Origin: Celeribacter baekdonensis
GTDB lineage: Bacteria > Pseudomonadota > Alphaproteobacteria > Rhodobacterales > Rhodobacteraceae
Direction: 5' to 3'
Assembly (NCBI RefSeq): GCF_003047105.1
Contig: NZ_CP028472.1
Coordinates: forward strand, 124,001 to 188,000
DNA: 64,000 nt
The notes under the pieces are model-generated. The model ran no database searches and had not been told where the DNA came from. It saw only the letters and a list, made by a program, of their open reading frames with translations. Below, one piece after another: positions 8,942 to 17,101 of this stretch. The position numbers were made by a program, and so were the translations under genes. The first letter of the stretch is position 1. Each line of letters opens with the position of its first letter.

Positions 8942-10227
8942 GCCAGCTCTCCTTTTGCAACAGTTCCAAGCGCATGGCGCAACGTCGCGAGGCGGTCCAA
9001 CAGCATACGCAACACAAGCGCGCCCCCGCTCAGCACCCCGCCCCCAAGGCCCCAAGACCAAATCGCGCTTGCGTCCATTGGCAGGCCAAGGATCGACATC
9101 TTCGGCCCCAAAGCCGCATCCAACCCAGCACGATAGCCCAATTCGACCAGAACGATCAGACCAAACAGCATGGCGGCTCCGACCGCGCCGATGGCAGTCA
9201 AAAGTGGGGCTTGGCGGCCAAATGTACCCGAGCGCATCAAGGTGATGCCATTGACCAAAATGCCGGCCAAACCGCCGGGGGCGACCATCACCACAAAGAT
9301 GAACAACAGGCCGAAATACATCATCCACGCCGGGCTGATATCCGAGAGCCAGACCTTCATCATGCCGATCACGATCGCGCCCAAGACCGGGCCAAAGAAA
9401 TGCCGCGTGCCGCCGATATAAGTCATCAAAAGCACTAGGGTGGAGGTGCCAGCCCCAAGCTCATTGACGGTGATGATTTCGAAATTCAACGCCGCCAAGG
9501 AGCCCGCGACTCCGGCAATGCCAGCCGCGATGGCATAGGCCGACATCCGAATGCGCCGCGCCGAAAATCCCAAAAACTCAATGCGTTCCGCATTGTCTCT
9601 CACGCCATTGGTAAGCAGCCCAAGTGGCGTGCGAGTGAAATAGTAGAGCAGCGCGGCACAGATCAGGAACCAGACGGCAACGATGACATAAATGTCGCTG
9701 TTGGCACCATAAGCCATGCCAAAGGACGCGCCAAGGTCCATCCGGTCCATCGAAACGCCCTCTTCGGAACCGTAGATCGACGGGAACAGAGCAGCGGCGG
9801 CATAGACCAATTCGGCCAGCCCCAGAGTGATCATCGCGAACGGCATTCCGCCGCGACCCGACGACAACCAGCCGCCGAAAACACCCAAGGCAAAGGCCCC
9901 TAAACCGCCAATCAAAGGGATCAGGGGCAGCGGGAAATTCATCCCTGCCTCGGCCAAGCGCAACACCGCATGGGTGGCGACAAATCCGCCCAAACCAAAG
10001 AAGGTACCATGGCCCAGAGACAACAGCCCGGTTTGGCCCAAAAGCACGTTATAAGAGAGTGCGAAAATCGCCATGGTGCCAAGATAGTTCAGTGTCGACA
10101 TCATGGAATTGCTGGTGAACAGCATGGGTAACAGCACGAGGGTCAGCGCAATCCCCGCCCAAGGGAAGGCTGCGGCGACACGCAAATTGCGCTCTGGCGC
10201 TGTGGGTTCAACTGTGTTGATCGTCAT
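8938..10227 (-). CDS. livM: Liv-type ABC transporter permease LivM
   Basis: Inner-membrane permease of 429 residues, longer than the roughly 320-residue minimum for LivM. Extra hydrophobic segments lie at the C-terminus, after residue about 330. About ten hydrophobic helices are visible. The LivM coupling loop around PLGLLTNGVRDNAERIEFLG and the GGTRHFFGPVLGA segment are present. It pairs with LivH (10246) to form the translocation path. It is separated by 18 bases from LivH and overlaps LivG by four. Confidence 0.92.
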   Translation of the reverse strand: MTINTVEPTAPERNLRVAAAFPWAGIALTLVLLPMLFTSNSMMSTLNYLGTMAIFALSYNVLLGQTGLLSLGHGTFFGLGGFVATHAVLRLAEAGMNFPLPLIPLIGGLGAFALGVFGGWLSSGRGGMPFAMITLGLAELVYAAAALFPSIYGSEEGVSMDRMDLGASFGMAYGANSDIYVIVAVWFLICAALLYYFTRTPLGLLTNGVRDNAERIEFLGFSARRIRMSAYAIAAGIAGVAGSLAALNFEIITVNELGAGTSTLVLLMTYIGGTRHFFGPVLGAIVIGMMKVWLSDISPAWMMYFGLLFIFVVMVAPGGLAGILVNGITLMRSGTFGRQAPLLTAIGAVGAAMLFGLIVLVELGYRAGLDAALGPKMSILGLPMDASAIWSWGLGGGVLSGGALVLRMLLDRLATLRHALGTVAKGELA

Positions 10228-10245
10228 TGTTTTGATCCTTTCCGC

Positions 10246-11205
10246 TCAGGAGCGCTTGCCGATCAGCCCCATTGGGCGGAACAACAGCATGGCGACGAGC
10301 AGGAGATAGGGAATTACGGGGCCGACTTGCGACACGGAGACGTTCCAGACGTCAGACACCAACGCGCCGAACATGGCGGGTGGTTGATGGACGCCGATTA
10401 GGGCGAAAACATCCGCAATAGAGAGGTCGATGGCGACGGCGAAGGTTTGGATAAAGCCGACCAAAAGTGAGGCGATGAACGCCCCCGTCAGAGAGCCAAG
10501 CCCACCCACGACCACGATCACAAACAAGATCGGCCCAAGTGCTGCGGCCATGGACGGTTGGGTGATCAGGATCGGGCCACCGATCACGCCGGCCACCCCC
10601 GCCAACGCGGAACCAACACCAAACACCGACATGAACACCAAAGGCACGTCATGACCGAGCATCGATACCATTTCGGGATGGGTGAGCGAAGCTTTGACAA
10701 TCAGGCCAACACGGGTGCGGGTCAACAACAGCGCGAGACCAGAAAAAATCACGATCGACATCACCAACATGAACAGGCGAAACGCCGGGTAACCTGTGCC
10801 AAAAATCTCAAAAGCCGTGAAATTCAACGCGTCCGGCACCTGAAAATCCATCGGGCTGCGACCCCAAATCATCTGTACTGCTTCTTCGATGACAAACGCC
10901 AAACCGAAGGTGAACAGAAGCTCCCCCAAATGGCCGAATTTATGCACCCGGCGCAGGCCGTAGCGTTCGACCAGCGCGCCCAAAAGGCCCACACAAATTG
11001 GGGCCAAGAGCAGCGCCGGGAAAAAGCCGACATGTTTGGAAATCTCAAAGCCAAAATAGGCCCCGACCATGAAGAAACTGGCGTGGGCAAAGTTCAAAAC
11101 GCCCATCATCGAAAAGATCAACGTCAGGCCAGAGGCCAGCAAAAACAACAACATGCCGTAGAGCGTGCCGTTGAGCAGGGAAAAGGTGATAACTTCGATG
11201 CTCAT
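10246..11205 (-). CDS. livH: Liv-type ABC transporter permease LivH
   Basis: Inner-membrane permease of 319 residues with about eight hydrophobic helices. LivH hallmarks are the N-terminal GLTLIFSMMGVLNFAHASFFMVGAY region, the coupling loop around RTRVGLIVKASLTHPEMVSMLG and the GGLGSLTGAF segment. It forms a heterodimer with LivM. The gene begins three bases after the lactonase-like gene stops, inside the long minus-strand operon. Substrate is set by the binding protein encoded at 12235-13470. Confidence 0.92.
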   Translation of the reverse strand: MSIEVITFSLLNGTLYGMLLFLLASGLTLIFSMMGVLNFAHASFFMVGAYFGFEISKHVGFFPALLLAPICVGLLGALVERYGLRRVHKFGHLGELLFTFGLAFVIEEAVQMIWGRSPMDFQVPDALNFTAFEIFGTGYPAFRLFMLVMSIVIFSGLALLLTRTRVGLIVKASLTHPEMVSMLGHDVPLVFMSVFGVGSALAGVAGVIGGPILITQPSMAAALGPILFVIVVVGGLGSLTGAFIASLLVGFIQTFAVAIDLSIADVFALIGVHQPPAMFGALVSDVWNVSVSQVGPVIPYLLLVAMLLFRPMGLIGKRS

Positions 11206-11208
11206 CCG

Positions 11209-12141
11209 TTACAGTCCCGAAAAATTAGGTTTGAGGCCCGCGCGCGGCCAGTCCATAGCGATCAAACGCCCGCTGCCCGACAGGGTGATATAGGCAGTTT
11301 TCATCTCCGGGCCGCCAAAGGCGATATTGGTGGAAAACGGATCGGGCATGGCCACGGTTTCAACCTCTTTGCCCTCGGGCGAAATCACCGTGATGCAGCC
11401 CGGCGTCAGGCCCGCACAACAAATGTTGCCATTCTCTTCAACGGCCAGACTGTCATAGCGCTTAAAGCCCTCCACCTGCGCCAAAACGGCCGCACCCGGT
11501 TCAAACGGGTTTTGTGGCGCAATCTGGCCCGGCCCGATGATGTCATAGGCGTAGAGCCGGCCGGTTTCGGTGTCGGCGACATACACAGTGGCCTGATCTG
11601 GCGACAAGCCAACGCCATTGGCAGTTGTGATTGGATAGGCAATTTCACAGGCAAATGAGCCATCCGGCGCACCATAATAAAGCCCGCCATGGACAAATGA
11701 GCGTTCGGTGCGGGTGCCGTGATCGGTGAACCAAAGCCCACCGTCGCGATCAATCACGATGTCATTGGGCATCAACAGCGCATGACCGTCGATCTCACGG
11801 TAGAGCTCAGTGACCTCTCCAGTCTCAAGATCAACCCGTTCGATCCGACCGCCGTCATAACCGGGATTGCCGCCAACAGGCTGGGTCACGCCACCGGGAT
11901 TGCCCCAAGCAAAGCCATCGCCATTGTTACAAATATAAAGCGCGCCGTCTTTGCCGACGGCGGCCCCGTTTGGTGCGCCTTTGAGCGTGATCACAACTTC
12001 TTTTGTGCCGTCTGGATAGACTTTGGTTAGGCAGTTGTTTTTGATTTCACAGACAAGGACGGAGCCGTCTTTCATGACGACAGGACCTTCGGGAAAGCCC
12101 AGGCCAGATGTGATGTCGCGATAAGGATAGTCTATGCGCAT
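11209..12141 (-). CDS. SMP-30/gluconolactonase-like beta-propeller protein
   Basis: Protein of 310 residues of the SMP-30/gluconolactonase/LRE family, calcium-dependent six-bladed propellers that hydrolyse lactones. Visible are the early metal-site Glu in GLGFPEGPVV, the NDIVID segment typical of the second metal ligand (Asn/Asp), and GVGLSPD with a conserved Asp near residue 190. No signal peptide is seen, so it should be cytosolic. It lies between the binding-protein gene and livH in an operon that also has a Baeyer-Villiger enzyme. A lactonase would therefore fit as a ring-opening step alongside or instead of the alpha/beta hydrolase. Substrate is not known. Confidence 0.8.
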   Translation of the reverse strand: MRIDYPYRDITSGLGFPEGPVVMKDGSVLVCEIKNNCLTKVYPDGTKEVVITLKGAPNGAAVGKDGALYICNNGDGFAWGNPGGVTQPVGGNPGYDGGRIERVDLETGEVTELYREIDGHALLMPNDIVIDRDGGLWFTDHGTRTERSFVHGGLYYGAPDGSFACEIAYPITTANGVGLSPDQATVYVADTETGRLYAYDIIGPGQIAPQNPFEPGAAVLAQVEGFKRYDSLAVEENGNICCAGLTPGCITVISPEGKEVETVAMPDPFSTNIAFGGPEMKTAYITLSGSGRLIAMDWPRAGLKPNFSGL

Positions 12142-12234
12142 ATTTTTTCCTCCAAAACCCCGTGTCCGCTTAGGGCAATCGTGCCCCGACAGCGTGTCTT
12201 TGTCGCCATGGGGTGCACGATGCCTGTAGCAGGT

Positions 12235-13470
12235 TTACGGGCGGTCCATCTCGCAGGTGGAGGGCAAGGCGATGGTGTCAGCCGGGATCAACGCCACGTT
12301 GGTCCAGCCCCAGCCGGTGCCTTCTTCGTCAAGGCCACCCTCAGCGACAGGGGCAAATTTGGACACGGCCATTTGGGTGACGATCTGGTGATCTTCGGGA
12401 CGCATAAATGCGGGCGCGCCATAGACGGTTTCGAATTCGACCCCTTCGAGTGCGGCCACAAGATCATCCACCTCATTGGTTCCCGCCGCTTTTGCCGCCA
12501 TGGTGAGGGCGCGAATGGCAGAGGTGTCACCGGGAAAGGCACTGGCCGATGTGTTGGTGGCGGCGCGGAACTGAACCTCATAGGCGGCCAGATCGTCATT
12601 CACGATACCCGCATCCCCGTCAAAGGCGGAGTAGACCAATCCATCCAGACCCGATTGGGCCATCGCGGTTGGAGCCCCCGGACCGGTGGAAAAATAGGTG
12701 AACCATTCGGCTTCAAGCCCGGATTCACCTGCCGCTTTGAGTTCCAGCGCCAAATCTGCGCCCCAATCGGAGGTGATCACCGCCTGCGCGCCGGAAGCCT
12801 TGATTTTGGCGATATAGGGAGTGAAATCGGTGATTTTCTGCAACGGGTGGGTATCGTCGCCGACCCATTCAATGTCTGGGCGTGCCATGCCAACCATGTC
12901 GAGGATCGACTGACGGGTGGTTTGACCTGAGGAGCCTTCGGCATTGAGCAGGTAGACTTTGGTGATATCGTCACGCCCAGACAGGTAGGAGGCCAGACCT
13001 GCGGTTTTCATCTCGGCGTTGAGCACCCAAGAGAAGCTGTAATAACTGCATTTCTCGCCGGTGATCGCCGGGTCGTGGGAGGCCCCGTCAAACACGATGA
13101 CTTTGCTATCGGGGTTGCGGCGGTTGTATTTGCGCACGAAATCGACCAGCGCAAAGGTGTTCGACGAGGAAACCGAGGTTTGCAAAATACGCGCGCCAGC
13201 GTCGATGGCTTTCTCGGCCTGAATCGCGGTTTCTTGTGGCGACATTTTGTTGTCAAATGTCAGGATTTCGATCTGTTGGCCATTAAGGCCCCCCTTGCCA
13301 TTCACGTCATCGACAGCAAAGCGCAGAACCTTTTCGATCCGCTCGCTCACCACCGCGGCAGGACCGGAAAACGGATCGATCATCGCAAATTTGAATGTAT
13401 CCTCAGCAAAAGCGCCCTGCGCGGCCATCAAGGCAAGGCTGGATGCAAATAGGACGTTGGTTTTCTTCAT
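12235..13470 (-). CDS. Periplasmic substrate-binding protein of the Liv-type importer
   Basis: Periplasmic type I binding protein of 411 residues. The start at 13470 is preferred over 13548 because GGAGGATACC sits just before it and it opens a good signal peptide (MKKTNVLFASSLALMAAQGAFAED). The mature protein has the LivJ/AmiC-type fold pattern with GAAVVSERI-like first strand, DGASHDPAITGEKCSYYSF mid-region and a C-terminal ALPSTCEM. It is the first gene of the operon reaching to 1990 and decides what the system imports. Cys pairs and overall length fit the branch that binds aromatic or cyclic carboxylates as well as amino acids, so the substrate stays open. Confidence 0.88.
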   Translation of the reverse strand: MKKTNVLFASSLALMAAQGAFAEDTFKFAMIDPFSGPAAVVSERIEKVLRFAVDDVNGKGGLNGQQIEILTFDNKMSPQETAIQAEKAIDAGARILQTSVSSSNTFALVDFVRKYNRRNPDSKVIVFDGASHDPAITGEKCSYYSFSWVLNAEMKTAGLASYLSGRDDITKVYLLNAEGSSGQTTRQSILDMVGMARPDIEWVGDDTHPLQKITDFTPYIAKIKASGAQAVITSDWGADLALELKAAGESGLEAEWFTYFSTGPGAPTAMAQSGLDGLVYSAFDGDAGIVNDDLAAYEVQFRAATNTSASAFPGDTSAIRALTMAAKAAGTNEVDDLVAALEGVEFETVYGAPAFMRPEDHQIVTQMAVSKFAPVAEGGLDEEGTGWGWTNVALIPADTIALPSTCEMDRP

Positions 13471-13840
13471 GGTATCCTCCCGATGACAGTCGTCGATTGG
13501 TCCCGCTTTTATAAAAACAGGATACCGCGCAAGAGGCGGCTTGCCCAACTGAACTGTCGTTTGTTTCCAATGGCCGAAGCCACGTCACACCGCCCCATTG
13601 ATCTGTGCGTTTGGGGTCGATGTGCCTCCGTGTGTACATGGTGGCGTTTTTATCGGGTTTTGGTCAACTCAATGAGTTCGATATGTGGACTTTTTATAAT
13701 TTTTTTAATGCTGAAATTTTTCAAAGCCCGAAATATAATTTAATTTATATGATTTATATCAATCTATTAATGGAAAAATTCCCACCAATATTTTCTAAAT
13801 TTTTGGTGGGAATTTTATATATATAGACCGTATATTGGAC
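13471..13840. other. 370-bp AT-rich intergenic region, operon leader
   Basis: Non-coding stretch between the SDR and the start of the long minus-strand operon. From about 13660 to 13830 the base composition drops to mostly A/T, unlike its neighbours, and holds the hairpin at 13774-13817. The promoter of the eleven-gene operon must lie here. No confident -35/-10 pair could be chosen. Confidence 0.5.
13774..13817. terminator. Long AT-flanked perfect hairpin
   Basis: The arms AAAATTCCCACCAA-type, 13775-13788 and 13803-13816, pair perfectly over 14 bp around a 14-nt AT-only loop. It lies 25 bases after the stop of the minus-strand SDR (13841) and 304 bases before the binding-protein start. A terminator for the SDR transcript is the simplest reading, since the descending A/T end of the stem can act as the U-rich tail. 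The surrounding 150 bases are strikingly AT-rich compared with the rest of the window, so a protein-binding dyad is also possible. Confidence 0.6.
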
Positions 13841-14578
13841 TCAATAAGTCGCGCGCCCACCAGACATGTCGAAGACGGAGCCTGAATTGAACGAACAATC
13901 GGCGCTGATCATAAAGCAAATCATTGCCGCACATTCTTCAACCGTACCAAATCGACCCTGCGGGATTCGCGACAGTGAGAATTGCACCTGCTCAGGTGGA
14001 AGCTGGTCCATCAGTGCGGTTTTGATCAGGCCGGGGGCAAAACAATTCGCCCGCACCTCGCTCAGCGCAAGCTCCTTGCCTAGAGATTTGGTAAAACCAA
14101 TGATCCCCGCCTTTGCAGCGGAGTAGCTCGACGAATTCGGATTGCCCTCCTTGCCCGCAACTGAGGCCACTGTCACGATCCTCCCATAATTGCGCGCGAT
14201 CATGCCGTCAATCACGGCTCGGGCGCAGAGGAAAACACCTCCCAGATGGATGTCTATGACATGCCGCCAGGCGCTGTAATCATGGCCTTGAACTGGATGG
14301 GTGGGGCCAGTGATGCCCGCGGCAGTGACCAAAATATCGACCTTGCCAAAGGCCGCTTCTGTGCCTGCCTGTGCTGTCATGACCGAGTCTTCATTGCTGA
14401 CGTCAACACTAAGCCCCTGTGCTCCCACGCCAAGTTGGGTTGCCGCCTCCTGCGCGCCCTTCAAGTCCCAGATCGCCACCTGCCCCCCTTCGGACAGCAC
14501 CCTTTTCGCAACCGCAAACCCGATCCCACGCGCTCCGCCCGTGATCACTGCGACCTGATTTTCAAATCGTTTTGACAT
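13841..14578 (-). CDS. Short-chain dehydrogenase/reductase
   Basis: SDR of 245 residues from the chosen start at 14578 (AAGGAA a few bases upstream; a start at 14602 is possible). TGGARGIG is near residue 12, and the active site SSYSAAKAG gives Tyr-x3-Lys. The proline-glycine PG motif (APGLIKTAL) follows. It is a 3-oxoacyl-ACP-reductase-like alcohol dehydrogenase. It stands alone upstream of the Liv/Baeyer-Villiger operon on the same strand and diverges from the IclR regulator at 14749. It is likely controlled by that regulator and belongs to the same pathway. Confidence 0.85.
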   Translation of the reverse strand: MSKRFENQVAVITGGARGIGFAVAKRVLSEGGQVAIWDLKGAQEAATQLGVGAQGLSVDVSNEDSVMTAQAGTEAAFGKVDILVTAAGITGPTHPVQGHDYSAWRHVIDIHLGGVFLCARAVIDGMIARNYGRIVTVASVAGKEGNPNSSSYSAAKAGIIGFTKSLGKELALSEVRANCFAPGLIKTALMDQLPPEQVQFSLSRIPQGRFGTVEECAAMICFMISADCSFNSGSVFDMSGGRATY

Positions 14579-14748
14579 GCGCATTCCTTTTTTGCCGGAC
14601 ATTTTTGTCCACTATGTTGACTTTGTTCATGCGCTATCGCTTATGGATATAGATTGAATTTGCAAGTGAAGCGCTAAAATGGGCGAAAATTTAACAAATA
14701 ATCCATAAAAAAGTCCGCATAATGGTCTTCGTTAAGGGAAAAATAGGG
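14579..14748. promoter_or_regulatory. Divergent control region SDR / IclR regulator, with dyads
   Basis: Shared promoter region of 170 bp. Two dyads stand out. GGACA-TTTT-TGTCC (14598-14611) sits close to the SDR start. TTATGGAT (14641-14648) is matched by ATCCATAA (14701-14708), just before the IclR start, 52 bases apart. Either could be a site for the IclR protein, which usually binds such imperfect palindromes in its own promoter. No binding evidence beyond symmetry. Confidence 0.4.
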
Positions 14749-15534
14749 ATGGAGCAGATCAAAGAGACGTCGGGAAAAAGTCAGGTGGTGGAACGCACCT
14801 GCTTGATTCTGCGCGAGTTGGGCCGGCACGGGCCAAGGGGGGCGCGGTTGATTGACTTGACCCAGCGGAGTCGCCTGAGTCGCCCAACCGTGCATCGCAT
14901 TTTGGCCACGCTTTGCGCCGAAAATTTTGTGCAGCGAACCGAGGATCGGCGCTACCGCCTGTCCTCGGTGATGTATGAACTGGGCCTCAATGCGCCCAGC
15001 CCGGTGGGTGATCCGGAACGCCTGCGCCCTCTGATCCAAGGTTTGGCAGATAGATGTGGTGATACGGTCTATTTGGCGATGCGGACGGGGGATTTTTCTC
15101 ACTACTTGTTGCGCTGCGAAGGGGCTTATCCAATCCGCACCCATGTGGTCTCTGCCAATCAAACGCTGCATCTGGTCTCTGGTCACTCTGGGCGCGCACT
15201 ATTGGCCGCCATGCCCGAAGACGAGGCCGAAGACATCATCACCCGCGCCAGTCGCGACAGGAGCCTGTTTGGGGAAGCCTCGCCGGACAGTTTCCGCGAA
15301 GAAGTCGAAAACCTGCGCGAGCGCGGTTACGGCTGGGCGCGCGATGTGACCTTTATTGGCGTGGCAGGCCTGACGGTTCCGGTGCCCAATCCACGTGGCG
15401 CGGCTTATTTGGCGGTCACAATTTCATCTATCCCCCAGCGGCTTACTCAGGAGCGGGCGCAAAGTTTACTCAAGGACCTGCATGCCACAGCACAGGGGGT
15501 GTCAAATCTGATTGAAATAAACACTGCGATATAA
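14749..15534 (+). CDS. IclR-family transcriptional regulator
   Basis: Regulator of 261 residues from ATG 14749 (AAGGGA upstream; 14722 also possible). The N-terminal winged helix-turn-helix covers about residues 10-70 (LTQRSRLSRPTVHRILATL). The C-terminal IclR effector domain follows, with HLVSGHSGRALLAAMP near its centre and VAGLTVPVPNP near the end. IclR proteins typically sense an aromatic or organic acid. It diverges from the SDR at 13841-14578 and probably controls that gene and perhaps the operon downstream of it. Confidence 0.88.
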   Translation: MEQIKETSGKSQVVERTCLILRELGRHGPRGARLIDLTQRSRLSRPTVHRILATLCAENFVQRTEDRRYRLSSVMYELGLNAPSPVGDPERLRPLIQGLADRCGDTVYLAMRTGDFSHYLLRCEGAYPIRTHVVSANQTLHLVSGHSGRALLAAMPEDEAEDIITRASRDRSLFGEASPDSFREEVENLRERGYGWARDVTFIGVAGLTVPVPNPRGAAYLAVTISSIPQRLTQERAQSLLKDLHATAQGVSNLIEINTAI

Positions 15535-15665
15535 GGGACGCATTTACGACGTTTGGTTCGGAAGAGATTAAAGTGGAAAGGCCACGTTCCATCCGCATTA
15601 TGTGGGGTCTGATGCCAGCGGGGCAGAATCCTACACTTTCATGAGCGTTTTCAGGTTTCCTAGCA
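15535..15665. other. No gene recognised
   Basis: Stretch of 131 bases between the IclR gene and a transposase remnant. It has no ribosome-binding site, convincing reading frame or hairpin, and marks the start of the scar region. Confidence 0.5.
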
Positions 15666-15920
15666 CTATAAGCTATCCCGCTGACACGGGTTGGTCAAAG
15701 ATGTAGCCTGTGACGGCGCTGGAGGCGGTGTCTTTCGTTCGATGTTCCAGATGAAGCCTGCGAGTTCGCGCGGCTGAGGTTTGCCAGTGTTCGACAGATG
15801 GCGGAACCGCTTGCAAAGCCGGGTTTGTGCTTTCCAATCGATGGCCTTGATCTCTTGCGGCAGATGCGCTGAACGCTTCAGGAACGGCTGCCCCTCTTTT
15901 GGGTCTGCACCTTCGCCCAT
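15666..15920 (-). pseudogene. IS110-family transposase remnant (C-terminal end)
   Basis: The minus strand encodes a short stretch resembling the last part of IS110/IS116/IS902 transposases: EIKAIDWKAQTRLCKRFRHL, then GK and, after a small internal deletion, RELAGFIWNIER. In intact members this block is followed closely by the stop codon. Here a foreign tail follows, and no N-terminal DEDD domain is present. It is a dead fragment of under 85 codons. Similarity is by recall of the family pattern only. Confidence 0.55.
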
Positions 15921-16150
15921 GTGCCGATCGAACCGGGGGGCCTGGAGGGGAAGGGGCGCTCGACACCAACCTTTCCGAATACAACTGGCTGAACCGAACT
16001 CATGTAATCTGGTTCACCGGCAGTTTCTACGACACCAATGAGGATGGCCATATGTGGAGTTGGTCTGTGAAATCCTGTGATCGGGACAACCGCGCCTGCA
16101 CCTATCACCAGCGCGAACGGCGGTAAGGTCCGTCTTGGCCTGATGTAACT
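15921..16150. other. Unassigned DNA between transposase remnants
   Basis: About 230 bases with an open plus-strand frame (15899-16126) whose product (central part SEYNWLNRTHVIWFTGSFYD) was not recognised. It has no ribosome-binding site. It may be a gene fragment carried or cut by the neighbouring elements. Confidence 0.35.
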
Positions 16151-16240
16151 TGTCACTTAATTCTGAGACCGCGGGCTCAATGATTTCAGCATGTTGCGCT
16201 GGCACGTAATTTGAGACTGAGCCCTTAACTTGAGATTTTT
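16151..16240 (+). repeat. Putative end of a TniA/Tn5053-type transposon with three spaced repeats
   Basis: The segment begins TGTCAC, like the TGTC ends of Tn7/Tn5053-type elements. It holds three related repeats: CACTTAATTCTGAGAC (16154-16169), CACGTAATTTGAGAC (16203-16217) and CCCTTAACTTGAGA (16222-16235). Arrays of short transposase-binding repeats next to a TGT end are a hallmark of this group. The transposase remnant that follows on the same strand supports the reading. No matching right end was found. Confidence 0.5.
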
Positions 16241-16241
16241 T

Positions 16242-16901
16242 CTGCTGCATTCTGTGTTCGACAAGTCCGCCTGGCTGAAAGAGCGCGACATTGTGGAGCC
16301 GTGGCGTGTCGCCGGTCTTCCTGACAAAGTTCACGTCGACAACGGCGCGGATTTCCGCAGCCGCGCTTTCAAACGCGGCTGTGACGGCGCAGGAATCGCC
16401 ATTGGCTGACGGCCATCAGGCACGCCGCGGCTCGGCGGGCATATCGAGCGACTGATCGGCATGCAGATGGGGCGGCTGCATCTCCTGCCCGGAACGACCT
16501 TCAGCAATGAGCAGGATCTGGGTGACTACGACCCGAAGCGCCACGTGGCCCTGACATTGCGTGAGCTAGAGCGGTACATCGCGCTCGACATCGTCGGTTC
16601 CTATCATCAATCGATTCACGGCACCCTCAGTCGTCCACCACTGGCGGTCTGGTGGGAACACGAAGGAGACATCCCGCTCCGGCTACCGGAGGATCGACTG
16701 CGGTTCTGGCTCACCTTCCTGCTGGAACAAGAGCGGACCCTGCGGCTAACCGGCATTCATTTGTTCGGCCTGCGCTATTGGTCGGCGGCGTTGAGCGCCG
16801 ATTTGGGGCGGACCAAACGGCAATTGCTCGTCAAGTACGATCCCCGCGACATCTCGCGGGTGTTCGTCCGCCGCACCCTTGGAGACCCACCATCCGCATA
16901 A
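16242..16901 (+). pseudogene. tniA: TniA/Mu-type DDE transposase remnant with in-frame stop
   Basis: One open frame, broken by a single TGA at 16407-16409, encodes the second half of a TniA-type DDE transposase. Before the stop is VFDKSAWLKERDIVEPWRVA and the catalytic Asp strand KVHVDNGADFRS. After it comes GGHIERLIGMQMGRLHLLPG with the catalytic Glu, then the Mu-type C-terminal beta-barrel region (DIVGSYHQSIHGTLSRPP, LLVKYDPRDISRVFVRR). The N-terminal half with the DNA-binding domains and first Asp is missing, and the C-terminus ends early at 16901. It lies just inside the putative transposon end at 16151. Clearly inactive; the downstream ATP-binding partner TniB is absent. Confidence 0.72.
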
Positions 16902-16928
16902 GTTGGAGGGCAAATCGCTCCGTTAAAG

Positions 16929-16963
16929 TTGGCTGCGCAATGTTACTAACGTTGCGCGGCCAA
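16929..16963. repeat. 35-bp near-perfect palindrome
   Basis: Arms 16929-16945 and 16947-16963 pair around a single central C, with 15 of 17 pairs Watson-Crick and the other two G-T. The inner core is GTTA-C-TAAC, flanked by GCGCAA/TTGCGC and TTGGC/GCCAA. It lies 28 bases after the transposase remnant in non-coding DNA. As RNA it would form an almost unbroken hairpin with a minimal loop. As DNA it could be an element end, recombination site or operator. Confidence 0.6.
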
Positions 16964-17101
16964 ATCCTTGACATAGTGGTGGCTAAAGACGCGGTTTTTT
17001 GCAGCTGGTCGCGCCGGTGACGAAAAGTCGAGGCTGGTTGTCGTTTGCCATTTTGAGGTGGTTTCCTTTTGTCTTGGAGGCGTTGCCGTGCTTGGCGGCA
17101 C

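Noticed and set aside
8942..9328. N-terminal extension of LivG
   Set aside because: The extra 129 codons overlap livM in another frame and show no ABC-protein similarity; the ATGA start at 8941 fits the operon.
10558..11658. 366-codon open frame on the plus strand
   Set aside because: Antisense to livH and the SMP-30 gene; composition is that of a shadow frame.
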